52,598 bases of DNA, taken from the NCBI RefSeq assembly GCF_001634385.1, contig NZ_LIIN01000006.1, positions 1-52,598 of the forward strand. Reading direction: 5' to 3'. The translations under genes were made by a program, and so were the position numbers. Under the pieces are notes generated by a model. That model was not told where the DNA came from. It saw only the letters and a program-made list of their open reading frames with translations, and searched no databases. Positions 1-8,145 of the stretch are shown piece by piece. Each line of letters starts with the position of its first letter. Position 1 is the first letter of the stretch. Source of the stretch: Rathayibacter tanaceti. GTDB lineage: Bacteria > Actinomycetota > Actinomycetes > Actinomycetales > Microbacteriaceae.

Positions 1-594
1 AGGAGGAGAGCTGTTCGCGGGTCCGCCGCGTCGAGCCGTCGACCAGCTCGCGCGCCACGAGCAGGAACGCCTCGCGGCCGGCTCCCACGATCCGGGCGAT
101 GCCCGGGCGACCGGAGGAGGGATCGGTGTCCGCGCTCACGGCGGGCGCCTCCTCCGACGCGTCGACGACGAGCAGCGCGCCTCCGGTGCCGAGCTCGAGC
201 GCGCCGAGGGGCGCGTCGAGCTCGCCGGTCGCGAAGGCGAGGACGGCGTCGTCGAGCCGTGCCCCACTCCGCTCGGCGACGGCGAGACCGGCCTGCGCGA
301 GCTCGACGAGCTCGACCGGGTCTCGCCGACGACGACGACGCGCGCGCCCATCGCCGCGGTCGTGGTCGCGAGCTCTCGTGCCAGCGGCCCCGAGCCGATG
401 ACCGCGACGCGCGTGTGCGCGACGGAGAGATTGCTCGCGGCAGCCGTCGCCCGCAGGACCGCCTGGGCCCACGCAGCTCGGGCGAGCGTCGCGACGACGC
501 GCGAGGCGGAGGCGTCGGCCGACTCCGGCGCGCCGCGCTGCTCCAGCAGGGCCCTCGCGCGCTCGCGACGCAGCGGGGTGAGGGTGGCGGACAT
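1..594 (-). CDS. Rossmann-fold protein resembling the NAD domain of S-adenosylhomocysteine hydrolase (partial, frameshifted)
   Basis: The gene runs off the left edge, so its C-terminus is missing. An ATG at 594 follows a GGAG motif six bases upstream and is preferred to the in-frame ATG at 729. The protein has a helical N-terminus, then a dinucleotide-binding fold with the glycine motif VIGSGPLA followed by GARVVVVGE. The spacing of the second half (DPVELVELAQAGLAV, then ATGELD and ALLVVDAS) recalls the NAD domain of adenosylhomocysteinase, but the catalytic domain of that enzyme is not visible here. The frame breaks near 322: restoring one G (GAG-GAC-CCG) joins the two halves into one clean protein. 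The function is unknown. The family link is by motif and layout only, and a generic oxidoreductase or AlaDH/PNT-like fold is also possible. Confidence 0.45.
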
Positions 595-987
595 GGTGCT
601 CCAGGGGTCGGGTACTTCCGCCACCGGTCGCGCGCGGGGGGAGGCGCGGAGGGTCTCAGCGGTTAGCGTGTGACCATAGTCGCGCCGTGTTTCCGTGCCG
701 TGCTCGTTTATTACGGCAGCGTGAAACATGTCTGCTCGTCGTCGATCCGGCTGGGGACGACGAGGCGCCGAGTGCCTCGGGATCCGGCGCTCCGTGTCGT
801 TCAGCCGCGGATCAGCTCCTCATCTGCCGACGGCGTCGGCGTTCGAGGATCAGCAGGATCGCGGAAGGGCCCGCCCGACCCGATCCGGCCGGGGGCGGCC
901 GCGAGCCCTGCGGACGCCCGGAGCGGCGGGTGCCGCCGACGACGCTGGTCCTCGGCGAAACCTGCGGGTGCGCCTGAGACGCGGACC
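595..987. other. Intergenic region, no gene recognised
   Basis: About 390 bases separate two minus-strand genes. The right part (about 840-985) is very GC-rich and the left part is mixed. Open frames here lack a ribosome binding site and any recognisable protein. I see no RNA gene, repeat or convincing hairpin. Confidence 0.5.
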
Positions 988-1860
988 TCAGGCGAGGGCC
1001 GCGAGCCGCCCGACCACGCCCTCGCCCAGCGTCGCGACGAAGCCCTCCGGGTCCGGCCCCTGCGGCGAGAGCTCGACGAGCGTGATCCCGAGCGCCGCGT
1101 ACTCCTCCATCGCGCTCACGAACCCGTCGGGGTCGCCGATCGGGTCGCCGCCACCGATGATCGTCTTGGTGATCGAGTCGTAGTCTCGTCCGACGTCGTC
1201 GCAGTGGCGTCGCAGAACATCGAGCTTGTGCGCGATGTCGTCGCGTCCCGTCGCGAACAGGTTGCAGGCGTCGCCGTACTCGGCGACCAGCCGCAGAGTC
1301 TTCTTCTCGCCGCCGCCCCCGATCAGGATCGGCGGGCCCGGCTTCTGGATCGGCTCCGGGTGGTTCAGCGTCTCGGCCAGGCGGTAGTGCTCGCCCGCGA
1401 AGGGTCCGTCGTCGTCGCTCCACATCTGCCGGCAGATCTGCAGCGTCTCCTCGAGCCGCTCGAACCGCTCCTTCAGCGGCGGGTACGGCACACCGAGCCC
1501 GAGGTGCTCGCGCTCGTACCAGGCCGCTCCGATGCCGAGCATCGCCCGCCCGCCCGACAGCACGTCGAGCGTCGTCACGATCTTCGCGAGCAGCCCCGGG
1601 TGCCGATAGGTCACCCCGGTCACGAGCAGGCCCAGGCGGAGGCGCTCGGTGCGCCCCGCGATGAACCCGAGCGAGGTGTACCCCTCGAGCATCGGGTCCT
1701 CGCTCGTCGCGAACTGCTCCATCTGGAAGTAGTGGTCCATCAGCGTGAACCACTCGCAGCCGACGTCCTCCGCCGTCCTCGCCGTGGCCCCGAGGATCGG
1801 AGCGATCCCGGCGCTGCCCCCCGGCAGCGTGAAGTTCATGAAGTGAATGCCGACCTGCAT
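988..1860 (-). CDS. LLM-class (luciferase-like) F420/flavin-dependent oxidoreductase
   Basis: This 290-residue protein belongs to the bacterial luciferase superfamily, whose actinobacterial members use coenzyme F420 or FMN. It begins MQVGIHFMNF. The motifs TERLRLGLLVTGVTYRHP, LDVLSGGRAMLGIGAAW and PILIGGGGEKKTLRLVAEYG form the typical TIM-barrel signature. The substrate cannot be predicted. The frame stays open far upstream to 2544, but the ATG at 1860 is the start: it has a perfect AGGAGG at the right distance, and the family's first beta-strand begins there. The neighbours give no pathway. The gene is complete with no frameshift. Confidence 0.85.
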   Translation of the reverse strand: MQVGIHFMNFTLPGGSAGIAPILGATARTAEDVGCEWFTLMDHYFQMEQFATSEDPMLEGYTSLGFIAGRTERLRLGLLVTGVTYRHPGLLAKIVTTLDVLSGGRAMLGIGAAWYEREHLGLGVPYPPLKERFERLEETLQICRQMWSDDDGPFAGEHYRLAETLNHPEPIQKPGPPILIGGGGEKKTLRLVAEYGDACNLFATGRDDIAHKLDVLRRHCDDVGRDYDSITKTIIGGGDPIGDPDGFVSAMEEYAALGITLVELSPQGPDPEGFVATLGEGVVGRLAALA

Positions 1861-2029
1861 GGTTCCTCCTGGTGTCTGAAGCGAGCACGACTCGGACATC
1901 GCGCGATGCCCAAGTGTGGCTGCACGGGGGCTCTCGGCGCCCGTGTCGTCCGAGCCTGTCACGCCTGCACGGGTCGGGTCGGACCTCGGAGATCCTTCCC
2001 TGCTGACACAGGCACGAGTACTGTGCCGT

Positions 2030-2100
2030 CCAAAGTATTCCAAACTTATGAGGTTTTCACGCCACGCGATGCATACAGCCATAGTTTTGGATAGCTTTGG
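2030..2100. promoter_or_regulatory. Large imperfect inverted repeat upstream of the AlbA-type regulator (putative operator)
   Basis: Left arm CCAAAGTATTCCAAACT (2030-2046) pairs with the reverse complement of 2083-2100, CCAAAGCTATCCAAAACT, with a spacer of 36 bases. Each arm itself holds two CCAAA copies in the same orientation ten bases apart, one helical turn. That makes four half-sites ending three bases before the GTG start at 2104. The spacing suggests a looping or cooperative operator covering the promoter, probably for the downstream regulator itself. The repeat is seen directly; its role is inferred. Confidence 0.55.
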
Positions 2101-2103
2101 CCG

Positions 2104-3777
2104 GTGACACCAGAGCGAGTACAGCAGCTGATCGATGGTGGTGAGACCCTCGTGGTCGAGTTCACGCGTGGGACACGCGCGCTGAACGACGACGCCATCG
2201 TCGAGGCTGTGACGTGCCTTGCGAATGGCGCCGGCGGCACACTCCTTCTCGGAGTAGAGGACGACGGGCGAGTGACGGGTCTCGCGCCCCGCCATGGTGA
2301 AGCCACTCAGCCGCACCTCCTCCAGGCCATGATCCTCAATCGAACGGATCCTCCCGTAGCGACCGGCGTCGAGATCATCGTGACCGAAGGACATCCCGTT
2401 GCAGTGATCGAGGTCCCCGATCTCGAGGCTCCCGTCGGCACGTCCAGCGGCAAGTACGTCAGGCGTCGCCTGGACGCGAGGGGCGAGCCGGAGTGCACGC
2501 CCTACCCGCTCCACGAGATGATGTCGGCCGGACTCTCGGCCCAAGGCCGGGACTACGCCGCGACGGTGGCACGTGGTGCCACGTGGGACGACATCGACTC
2601 GGCCGAGCTCGACCGCTTCCGAGCGCTGTGCGGAACCGGCCGAGGTGACGCCGCGCTCTCAGCTGCGACGGATGCGGACATCCTCCGGGCACTGAGACTG
2701 ATGCAACCGAGTCATGATCTGACTCTCGGCGCGATCCTCTTGTTCGGCACGGCGGAGGCTCTGGAGCGATTCGTGCCTACAGCGGAAACAGTTTTCACCC
2801 ATTTCTCCGGGCGTGCGATCACCTCTTCTGAGACGTTGCGGCGCCCGCTCCTTCAGACGGCGGCACACCTGCAGGAGCTCATCGCTTCCCGCAACTCCGA
2901 GCAGGAAGTGGTCGTTGGACTGCACCGTGTCGGAGTGAGGAGAGTGCCGGACATCGTGATCCGGGAGACGATCGCGAACGCGCTCGTCCACCGGGATTAC
3001 TCGCTGCTCGGCCCGGTCACCGTCGAACTCGATGATCTCGCCTTCCGTGTCGTCAGTCCCGGAGGATTCCCGAGCGGGATCACCCTCGACAACCTGCTCG
3101 ACGATTCACGCCCGCGCAGTCCGATCCTGGCCGACGCCTTCAAGCGCGCCGGCATCGTGGACAGAGCGGGCCGTGGCATCCGGGAGATCTTCGAACAGGT
3201 CCTCCGCGCGGGCCGCGGCGAACCCGACTACTCCCGATCGACCTCCTCATCAGTCGTCGTCTCGGTCCCGACGAGCGACACCGACATCGAGACCGTTCGA
3301 TTCATCCTCGAGTTCGAGGACTCGACGAGAACGACACTGACCCTGCTCCAGTTGCGTCTCCTCCACGAATTGAAGGCGACGGGGCCACAATCGGTGGGTG
3401 AACTCGTCGCTGGCCTCTCGGAGGTAGAGGCGAAGGTGCGCTCCCAGCTGACGAGACTGGCAGAACTCGGACTGACCGAGGCTCGGGGGACTGGCCGCAA
3501 CCGCCGCAATCACCTGACGGCGGCGTTCTACCGTCTTGCCGAGTCGAGTGAGTACGTACGACTGCAGGACACCGATCCCCTGCAGCAAGAACGCCTGATC
3601 GTGTCCTACGCCGAGCACTACGGTCGAATAACTCGCAGCAAGGCTGCTGAGCTCTGTCGTCTGAGCCCCGAACAAGCTCGGGTCGTGCTGCGACGGCTCG
3701 TCGTCTCGGGAGCCTTGGAACTCCGCGGCGAGCGCCGAACCGCGCATTACGTCGTGCCTTCCGAAGATCCCGCCTGA
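2104..3777 (+). CDS. ATP-binding AlbA_2/Schlafen-domain regulator with C-terminal winged helices
   Basis: This 557-residue protein has three parts. Residues 1-140 form an AlbA_2 (Schlafen AlbA) domain with VVEFTRGT near 20 and NGAGGTLLLGVEDDG near 41-55. Residues about 285-365 are a GHKL-type ATPase (HATPase_c_4) with the N-box RETIANALVHRDYS and VVSPGGFP. Residues about 405-550 hold two winged-helix segments. Such proteins are annotated as transcriptional regulators or putative helicases; some are linked to stress or phage defence, but no function is established for this one. The start is a GTG with no good ribosome binding site, so a leaderless transcript is possible. The inverted repeat at 2030-2100 abuts it and suggests autoregulation. 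A relic of a related gene lies inside oriC (about 24,990-25,760). Confidence 0.8.
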   Translation: MTPERVQQLIDGGETLVVEFTRGTRALNDDAIVEAVTCLANGAGGTLLLGVEDDGRVTGLAPRHGEATQPHLLQAMILNRTDPPVATGVEIIVTEGHPVAVIEVPDLEAPVGTSSGKYVRRRLDARGEPECTPYPLHEMMSAGLSAQGRDYAATVARGATWDDIDSAELDRFRALCGTGRGDAALSAATDADILRALRLMQPSHDLTLGAILLFGTAEALERFVPTAETVFTHFSGRAITSSETLRRPLLQTAAHLQELIASRNSEQEVVVGLHRVGVRRVPDIVIRETIANALVHRDYSLLGPVTVELDDLAFRVVSPGGFPSGITLDNLLDDSRPRSPILADAFKRAGIVDRAGRGIREIFEQVLRAGRGEPDYSRSTSSSVVVSVPTSDTDIETVRFILEFEDSTRTTLTLLQLRLLHELKATGPQSVGELVAGLSEVEAKVRSQLTRLAELGLTEARGTGRNRRNHLTAAFYRLAESSEYVRLQDTDPLQQERLIVSYAEHYGRITRSKAAELCRLSPEQARVVLRRLVVSGALELRGERRTAHYVVPSEDPA

Positions 3778-3860
3778 CGGACCGCAGCACACATCGCGGC
3801 ACCGGGCCCCCCGCGGCGGCGAACCGACACGCGAAAACCTGATGGAGCTCCCGCGGAGGC

Positions 3861-4090
3861 GCCGGGATGGCTGCGAACCGCGAGACGCGACCGGACACAA
3901 GCCTGCCGTCCCTTGCAGGGCTCGGCAGCGATCCGGTCGACCTCGCACGCACGGATGTCGTTCTCGTAGGCGCTCTCGCGGTGTCCAGGATCACTGTGTC
4001 AGCGTCCTGCTCGATCGAGCGCGACTCGCGGCGGTCGAAGATCGCGAAGAGTTCGGCTGCTCCGAGCACCTGTTCAGCCACGACCAGGCG
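3861..4090 (-). pseudogene. Decayed duplicate of the dnaB 3' end
   Basis: The sequence from 3861 matches the true dnaB 3' end from about 4331 in the same orientation. Examples are GCCGGGATG at 3861 and 4331, and TTCTCGTAGGCGCTCTCGCG at 3961 and 4448. Read on the minus strand it gives remnants such as RRESRSIEQDADTVIL and VSRFAAIPA, against RESGSIEQDADMVIL and FSRFADIPAV in DnaB. There are many substitutions, a net 17-base deletion and no start, so it cannot encode a helicase. It lies directly beyond the S4-domain gene, so the S4 gene is bracketed by dnaB ends. It could be the scar of an old tandem duplication or of recombination into the dnaB 3' end. Confidence 0.75.
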
Positions 4091-4318
4091 TCAGGCGCCG
4101 ACGCTGAACCTGCGCCCGCCGAATCCGACGACATCGCCGACCACCAGCTGTCGCCCACGACGGCGATCCACGACGCCGTTCACCGTCACGCAGCCCTCCG
4201 CGACAGCCTCCTTCACCTCGCCACCGGAGTCGACGATCCCCGCGAACTTCAGGAACTGCCCGAGGCGGATGGTCTCCCCGCCGATCGGGACCTCGTCGAT
4301 CGGAGCCGGATCGGTCAC
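4091..4318 (-). CDS. Small S4-domain RNA-binding protein (YbcJ/RlbA-like)
   Basis: The product has 75 residues and consists almost wholly of an S4-type RNA-binding fold, including GETIRLGQFLKFAGIVDSGG, AVAEGCVTVNG and DRRRGRQLVVGDVV. This fits the S4_2 family of stand-alone proteins thought to bind ribosomal or structured RNA. The chosen start is GTG at 4318, only five bases beyond the dnaB stop, so it is probably translated by coupling to dnaB. No separate ribosome binding site is obvious. A dnaB relic follows it on the minus strand. The precise target RNA is unknown. Confidence 0.85.
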   Translation of the reverse strand: MTDPAPIDEVPIGGETIRLGQFLKFAGIVDSGGEVKEAVAEGCVTVNGVVDRRRGRQLVVGDVVGFGGRRFSVGA

Positions 4319-4323
4319 GGGAG

Positions 4324-5709
4324 CTACACCGCCGGGATGTCCGCGAACCGCGAGAAGTGCCCGTGGAAGCCCACGGTCACGGTGCGCGTCGGACCGTTGC
4401 GGTGCTTGGCGACGATCAGGTCGGCCTCGCCGGCGCGCGGGTTGTCCTTCTCGTAGGCGCTCTCGCGGTGCAGGAGGATCACCATGTCGGCGTCCTGCTC
4501 GATCGAGCCGGACTCGCGGAGGTCGGAGATGGCGGGCAGCTTGTCGGCGCGCTGCTCGGGGCCACGGTTCAGCTGCGAGAGGGCGATGACCGGCACCTGG
4601 AGCTCCTTGGCGAGGAGCTTGAGCGCTCGCGAGAACTCCGAGACCTCCTGCTGGCGGCTCTCGACCTTCTTGCCCGAGGTCATCAGCTGCAGGTAGTCGA
4701 TGACGACCATCTTGAGCCCGATGCGCTGCTTGAGCCGCCGGCACTTCGCGCGGATCTCGACGAGCGTGAGGTTGGGTGAGTCGTCGATGTACAGCGGGGC
4801 GTCGTTGATCCGGCCCCGGGTGGAGGCGATGGTCGTCCAGTCGCGCTGGTCGACCGTGCCCTTGCGCATGTGCTGCAGCGGCACCGATGCCTCTGCCGAC
4901 AGGAGGCGCATTGCGATCTCGCTGCGCCCCATCTCGAGCGAGAAGAAGATCGTCGCCATGTTGTGCTTGATCGCGGCAGCGCGAGCGAAGTCGAGCGCGA
5001 GCGTCGACTTTCCGAGCGCGGGGCGCGCAGCGACGATGATCATCTGACCCGGGTGGAAGCCGTTGGTGAGGTCGTCGAGGTCGGCGAATCCCGTGGGGAC
5101 CCCTGTGAATGCACCGTCCTTGTGCGCGGCCGCCTCGATCTCGTCGATCGCCACGGTCACCGCATCGGTCAGCGGCACATAGTCCTCCGCCGTCTCGGAC
5201 CCGGTGACGTTGTAGATCTCGGCCTGCGCCGTGTTGACGAGGTCGAGCACCTCGCCCTCACCCTGGTAGCCCATCTGGGCGATCCGCGTGCCCGCCTCGA
5301 CGAGGCGGCGCAGCAGGGCTCGCTCGGCGACGATGGAGGCGTAGTAGCCGGCGTTGGCAGCGGTGGGGACCATCGAGGTGAGCGTGTGCAGGTAGTCGGC
5401 GCCGCCGGCCCGCTGGAGCTCGCCCTGCTTGGTGAGCTCGTCGGTGACCGCGATGACGTCCGTCGGCTCGCCGTGCGAGTAGAGCGCCAGGATCGCGTCG
5501 AACACGATCTCGTGCTTCGGGATGTAGAAGTCGGTGCCCTTGACGCTCTCGACGACATCGGCGACCGCGTCCTTCGAGAGCAGCATGCCGCCGAGGGCCG
5601 ACTGCTCGGCGAGCAGGTCGTGCGGAGGCGTCCGCTCGCCGCGCGACTCGCCGCGGCCGTGGTCGCCGCGACCGTCCGAGCCGGGTACCGCCAGATGCGC
5701 GATCGTCAT
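4324..5709 (-). CDS. dnaB: Replicative DNA helicase DnaB
   Basis: DnaB is the hexameric 5'-3' helicase that unwinds DNA ahead of the replisome. The 461-residue protein has the N-terminal domain (AEQSALGGMLLSKDA, then FYIPKHEIVFDAI) and a RecA-like C-terminal motor. That motor has Walker A ARPALGKST, the Walker B region MVVIDYLQLM, and the segment ALSQLNRGPEQR followed by DLRESGSIEQDAD. No intein interrupts the Walker motifs, unlike in some actinobacteria. Start is ATG at 5709. The upstream gap to rplI carries a cluster of DnaA-box-like sequences, which could tie expression to DnaA. The S4 gene follows within five bases. Confidence 0.98.
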   Translation of the reverse strand: MTIAHLAVPGSDGRGDHGRGESRGERTPPHDLLAEQSALGGMLLSKDAVADVVESVKGTDFYIPKHEIVFDAILALYSHGEPTDVIAVTDELTKQGELQRAGGADYLHTLTSMVPTAANAGYYASIVAERALLRRLVEAGTRIAQMGYQGEGEVLDLVNTAQAEIYNVTGSETAEDYVPLTDAVTVAIDEIEAAAHKDGAFTGVPTGFADLDDLTNGFHPGQMIIVAARPALGKSTLALDFARAAAIKHNMATIFFSLEMGRSEIAMRLLSAEASVPLQHMRKGTVDQRDWTTIASTRGRINDAPLYIDDSPNLTLVEIRAKCRRLKQRIGLKMVVIDYLQLMTSGKKVESRQQEVSEFSRALKLLAKELQVPVIALSQLNRGPEQRADKLPAISDLRESGSIEQDADMVILLHRESAYEKDNPRAGEADLIVAKHRNGPTRTVTVGFHGHFSRFADIPAV

Positions 5710-5904
5710 GCCTTCGGCTCCTCTGTCGGGTGGCCCGCAGAGCGGGTGAGCGTGTCGGGTGCAGAGCGGGTGAGGGCCGGCCGATCCGCGTCGGCTCCAG
5801 GTCTAGCAGCGACCTCCGACAGCGGCACCGCAGCGCTCCGCCCGCTCCCCTCTCGGGGCGCTGCGCCACCCTACGGACCGCTCGCCTCGGCATGCAAACC
5901 GCCC

Positions 5905-6116
5905 TGTGGAGAGAGCTGTGCACAACATCGGGGAAACGCCGGACCCACTGTGGGCAACATGTGGAGAACCCTGTGGGAACTCGAGTGATCAGCGACTTTT
6001 TTCGACCCTCTGACCTGGCTTTTTCCTCTTTCCACAGCTGTGCGTGGAAAAGAGTCTCAAGAGCACGCTGAAGGTTGGTCGCGCCGGAGGGTGTATGTGG
6101 ATGGAGCTGTGGACAA
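5905..6116. promoter_or_regulatory. dnaB: Cluster of DnaA-box-like sequences between dnaB and rplI
   Basis: Within 212 bases there are at least eight 9-mers close to the DnaA box TTATCCACA/TTGTCCACA. On the minus strand: 5905-5913 (TGTGGAGAG), 5917-5925 (TGTGCACAA), 5949-5957 (TGTGGGCAA), 5960-5968 (TGTGGAGAA), 5972-5980 (TGTGGGAAC), 6043-6051 (CGTGGAAAA) and the perfect actinobacterial box 6108-6116 (TGTGGACAA). On the plus strand: 6028-6036 (CTTTCCACA). The 6028-6052 pair forms a palindrome. Such a cluster upstream of dnaB suggests DnaA binding for transcription control or DnaA titration. Confidence 0.55.
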
Positions 6117-6126
6117 CGGGGACGAC

Positions 6127-6172
6127 AGAGGGCGGTGCGGCGGGACCGATGAGTCCCGTCGCACCGCCCTCT
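6127..6172 (-). terminator. Strong hairpin downstream of rplI
   Basis: Arms 6127-6146 and 6153-6172 form a 20-bp stem with one G-T type mismatch and a six-base loop. It lies 17 bases past the rplI stop and is GC-rich without a clear T tract, as is common for actinobacterial terminators. It probably ends the rpsF-ssb-rpsR-rplI transcript before dnaB. Confidence 0.8.
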
Positions 6173-6189
6173 GCGGCGTTCTCGCGGCC

Positions 6190-6642
6190 CTACTTGGCCG
6201 CGACCACCTGCAGCTTCACGGTGGCCTGGATGTCGTCGCGCAGACGCACCACAGCCTCGTGCTCGCCGACGTGCTTGATCGCGTTCGCGATCACGATCTT
6301 GCGCTTGTCGAGCTCGCCGAACCCGGCCGCCGCCACCGCGCTCGCGATGTCGGAGGTCTTCACCGAGCCGAAGAGGCGGCCGTCCTTGCCGGCCTTGACG
6401 GTGAGCTTCACCCGGTTGGCCTCGAGGACCTGCTTGGTGTGCTGCGCCTCCTCGATGGTCTTGTGCTCACGAGCGGCTCGCGCCGACTTGATCTGCTCGA
6501 CCTGCTTCTCGCCGCCGCGGGTCCAGGCGACGCCGAAGCCCTGCGGGATGAGGTAGTTGCGGGCGAACCCGTTCTTCACGTCGACGACGTCCCCGGCAGA
6601 GCCGAGCCCGTCGACCTCGTGGGTCAGGATGACCTTGGACAT
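6190..6642 (-). CDS. rplI: 50S ribosomal protein L9
   Basis: The 150-residue product matches L9 along its length. The N-terminal rRNA-binding domain starts [20 protein letters not shown] and continues [16 protein letters not shown] long charged connecting helix follows, then the C-terminal domain with [18 protein letters not shown]. It is the last gene of the rpsF-ssb-rpsR-rplI operon, eight bases after rpsR, and is followed by a strong terminator hairpin. Confidence 0.98.
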   Translation of the reverse strand: MSKVILTHEVDGLGSAGDVVDVKNGFARNYLIPQGFGVAWTRGGEKQVEQIKSARAAREHKTIEEAQHTKQVLEANRVKLTVKAGKDGRLFGSVKTSDIASAVAAAGFGELDKRKIVIANAIKHVGEHEAVVRLRDDIQATVKLQVVAAK

Positions 6643-6650
6643 ACCGTTAC

Positions 6651-6911
6651 CTACCTTCCGCTGCCAGCGTAGGGCAGGAGCGCCATCTCGCGGGCGTTCT
6701 TGACGGCACGGGCGATGAGGCGCTGCTCCTGAACGGAGACGCCGGTGATACGACGGGCGCGGATCTTCCCGCGCTCCGAGATGAACTTGCGGAGGGTCGC
6801 GACGTCCTTGTAGTCGATGACACCCACGCGGACCGACTTCGCGGGGGCCGCGTTCTTCGCGCCCTTGCCGCGGATCGGCTTGCGGCGGTCGCCGCTGCTC
6901 TTTCCAGCCAT
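6651..6911 (-). CDS. rpsR: 30S ribosomal protein S18
   Basis: This 86-residue S18 has the family core [19 protein letters not shown] followed by [21 protein letters not shown] and the ending [11 protein letters not shown]18 binds 16S rRNA in the small-subunit platform together with S6, encoded at the head of the same operon. The segment around IDYKDV has no CXXC zinc ligands, so this is the zinc-independent form. Start is ATG at 6911. Confidence 0.98.
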   Translation of the reverse strand: MAGKSSGDRRKPIRGKGAKNAAPAKSVRVGVIDYKDVATLRKFISERGKIRARRITGVSVQEQRLIARAVKNAREMALLPYAGSGR

Positions 6912-7009
6912 AGTGGTTTCCTTAGATTCTGGTTCGCCCCCGACCCGCCGCGAGCGGTCGCGGTACGGGAGAGGCGGGATTCAGGTGAGGAGAGCGTCCG
7001 AGCCGAGGC

Positions 7010-7587
7010 TCAGAACGGCGTCTCGTCGTTGTAGCTGCCCGGCGTGCTCCACACGTCGCCACCGGCCGGAGCGCTGGGCGCCCACGGCTCCTCGGCCTGG
7101 CCGCCGCGGTTGCCGCCGGCGTTGCCGGAGCCCCCCTGGTTGCCGCCGCCGAAGCCGCCCTGACCGCCGCCGATCTGCCCGCCGTTGCCCTGACCGCCAC
7201 CGGCCTGGCCGCGTCCGCCTCCTCCGGAGGTGCGCGTGACCTGAGCGGTCGCGTAACGGAGCGAGGGGCCGATCTCGTCGATCTCGAGCTCGATGCTGGT
7301 GCGCTTCTCGCCTTCCTTCGTCTCGTACGAGCGCTGCTTCGACGGCCGGTCGCGATGACGCGGCTCCCCTTGGTCAGCGTTCCCGCGACGTTCTCGGCGA
7401 ACTCGCGCCAGACGGAGGCCCGGAGGAACAGCGCTTCGCCGTCCTTCCAGTCGTTCGCCTGCCGGTCGAAGGTGCGCGGCGTGGAGGCGATGGTGAAGTT
7501 CGCGACCGCGAGCCCGCCCTGCGTGTAGCGCAGCTCGGGGTCTGCGGTGAGGTTCCCCACCACGGTGATGATCGTCTCGCCGGCCAT
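7010..7587 (-). CDS. ssb: Single-stranded DNA-binding protein SSB (apparent frameshift)
   Basis: SSB coats single-stranded DNA at forks and recruits repair enzymes through its tail. The N-terminal OB fold reads [20 protein letters not shown] and ends near [14 protein letters not shown]. The frame then breaks at about 7343. Restoring one G (GGC-CGG-TCG) joins it to [19 protein letters not shown], a long Gly/Gln/Asn-rich linker, and the acidic tip YNDETPF ending at the TGA at 7010-7012. The repaired length is 192 residues, normal for actinobacterial SSB. Because ssb is essential and both halves are perfectly conserved, the break is probably a sequence error. It sits between rpsF and rpsR as usual. 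Confidence 0.93.
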
Positions 7588-7592
7588 GAGCG

Positions 7593-7970
7593 CTAGGCCT
7601 TGGGAGCGGCCGAGGCCTTGGCAGCCTTGCGGGCGGCCTTCTCGTCGGCGAGCTTCGCGGCGGCCGCGACCTGGGCGATGCCCTCTTCGGCCCGCAGCAC
7701 CTTGGTGCGCATGACGGCCTCGGACAGCTTCAGCTGACGGTCGAGCTCGTTCGCGGCGGCCGAGGTCGACGTGAAGTCGACGACGGCGTAGATACCCTCG
7801 GACTTCTTGTTGATCTCGTACGCCAGACGACGGCGGCCCCAGACGTCGACCTTGTCGATGGATCCACCATCGGTGCGGATGACGTTGAGGAACTTGTCGA
7901 GACTCGGAGCGACGGTGCGCTCATCGATCTCGGGGTCCAGGATGACCATGATCTCGTACTGATGCGTCAC
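7593..7970 (-). CDS. rpsF: 30S ribosomal protein S6
   Basis: This 125-residue S6 begins [20 protein letters not shown] and contains [20 protein letters not shown] and [11 protein letters not shown]. An Ala/Lys-rich tail extends beyond the usual core. The start is the GTG at 7970, supported by a perfect AAGGAGGTG upstream. The open frame continues further upstream but lacks a site. It heads the rpsF-ssb-rpsR-rplI operon. Confidence 0.97.
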   Translation of the reverse strand: MTHQYEIMVILDPEIDERTVAPSLDKFLNVIRTDGGSIDKVDVWGRRRLAYEINKKSEGIYAVVDFTSTSAAANELDRQLKLSEAVMRTKVLRAEEGIAQVAAAAKLADEKAARKAAKASAAPKA

Positions 7971-8145
7971 TAACCCACCTCCTTCGGACTGAACGGCCAC
8001 GGTATTTCCGTGACAGGAGGGTATGTAGCATCTGCCCACTCCCGCGGACGCGAGCGCGTCTGGTCGTGGACAACCTGTACAGACTACAACAGGAGGGTTC
8101 CGACGCGCCGGTCGCGTCCGTTCGGCGCGATGTCGACGGCTCCGT

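Noticed and set aside
1861-2544. N-terminal extension of the luciferase-family protein
   Set aside because: The frame is open but overlaps the divergent AlbA-type gene and its operator. The ATG at 1860 has a perfect AGGAGG and matches the family start.
4324-5709. Possible intein in dnaB, as in some actinobacteria
   Set aside because: The Walker A and downstream motifs are uninterrupted and the length is normal; no splicing motifs are present. The gyrA and gyrB genes also lack inteins.
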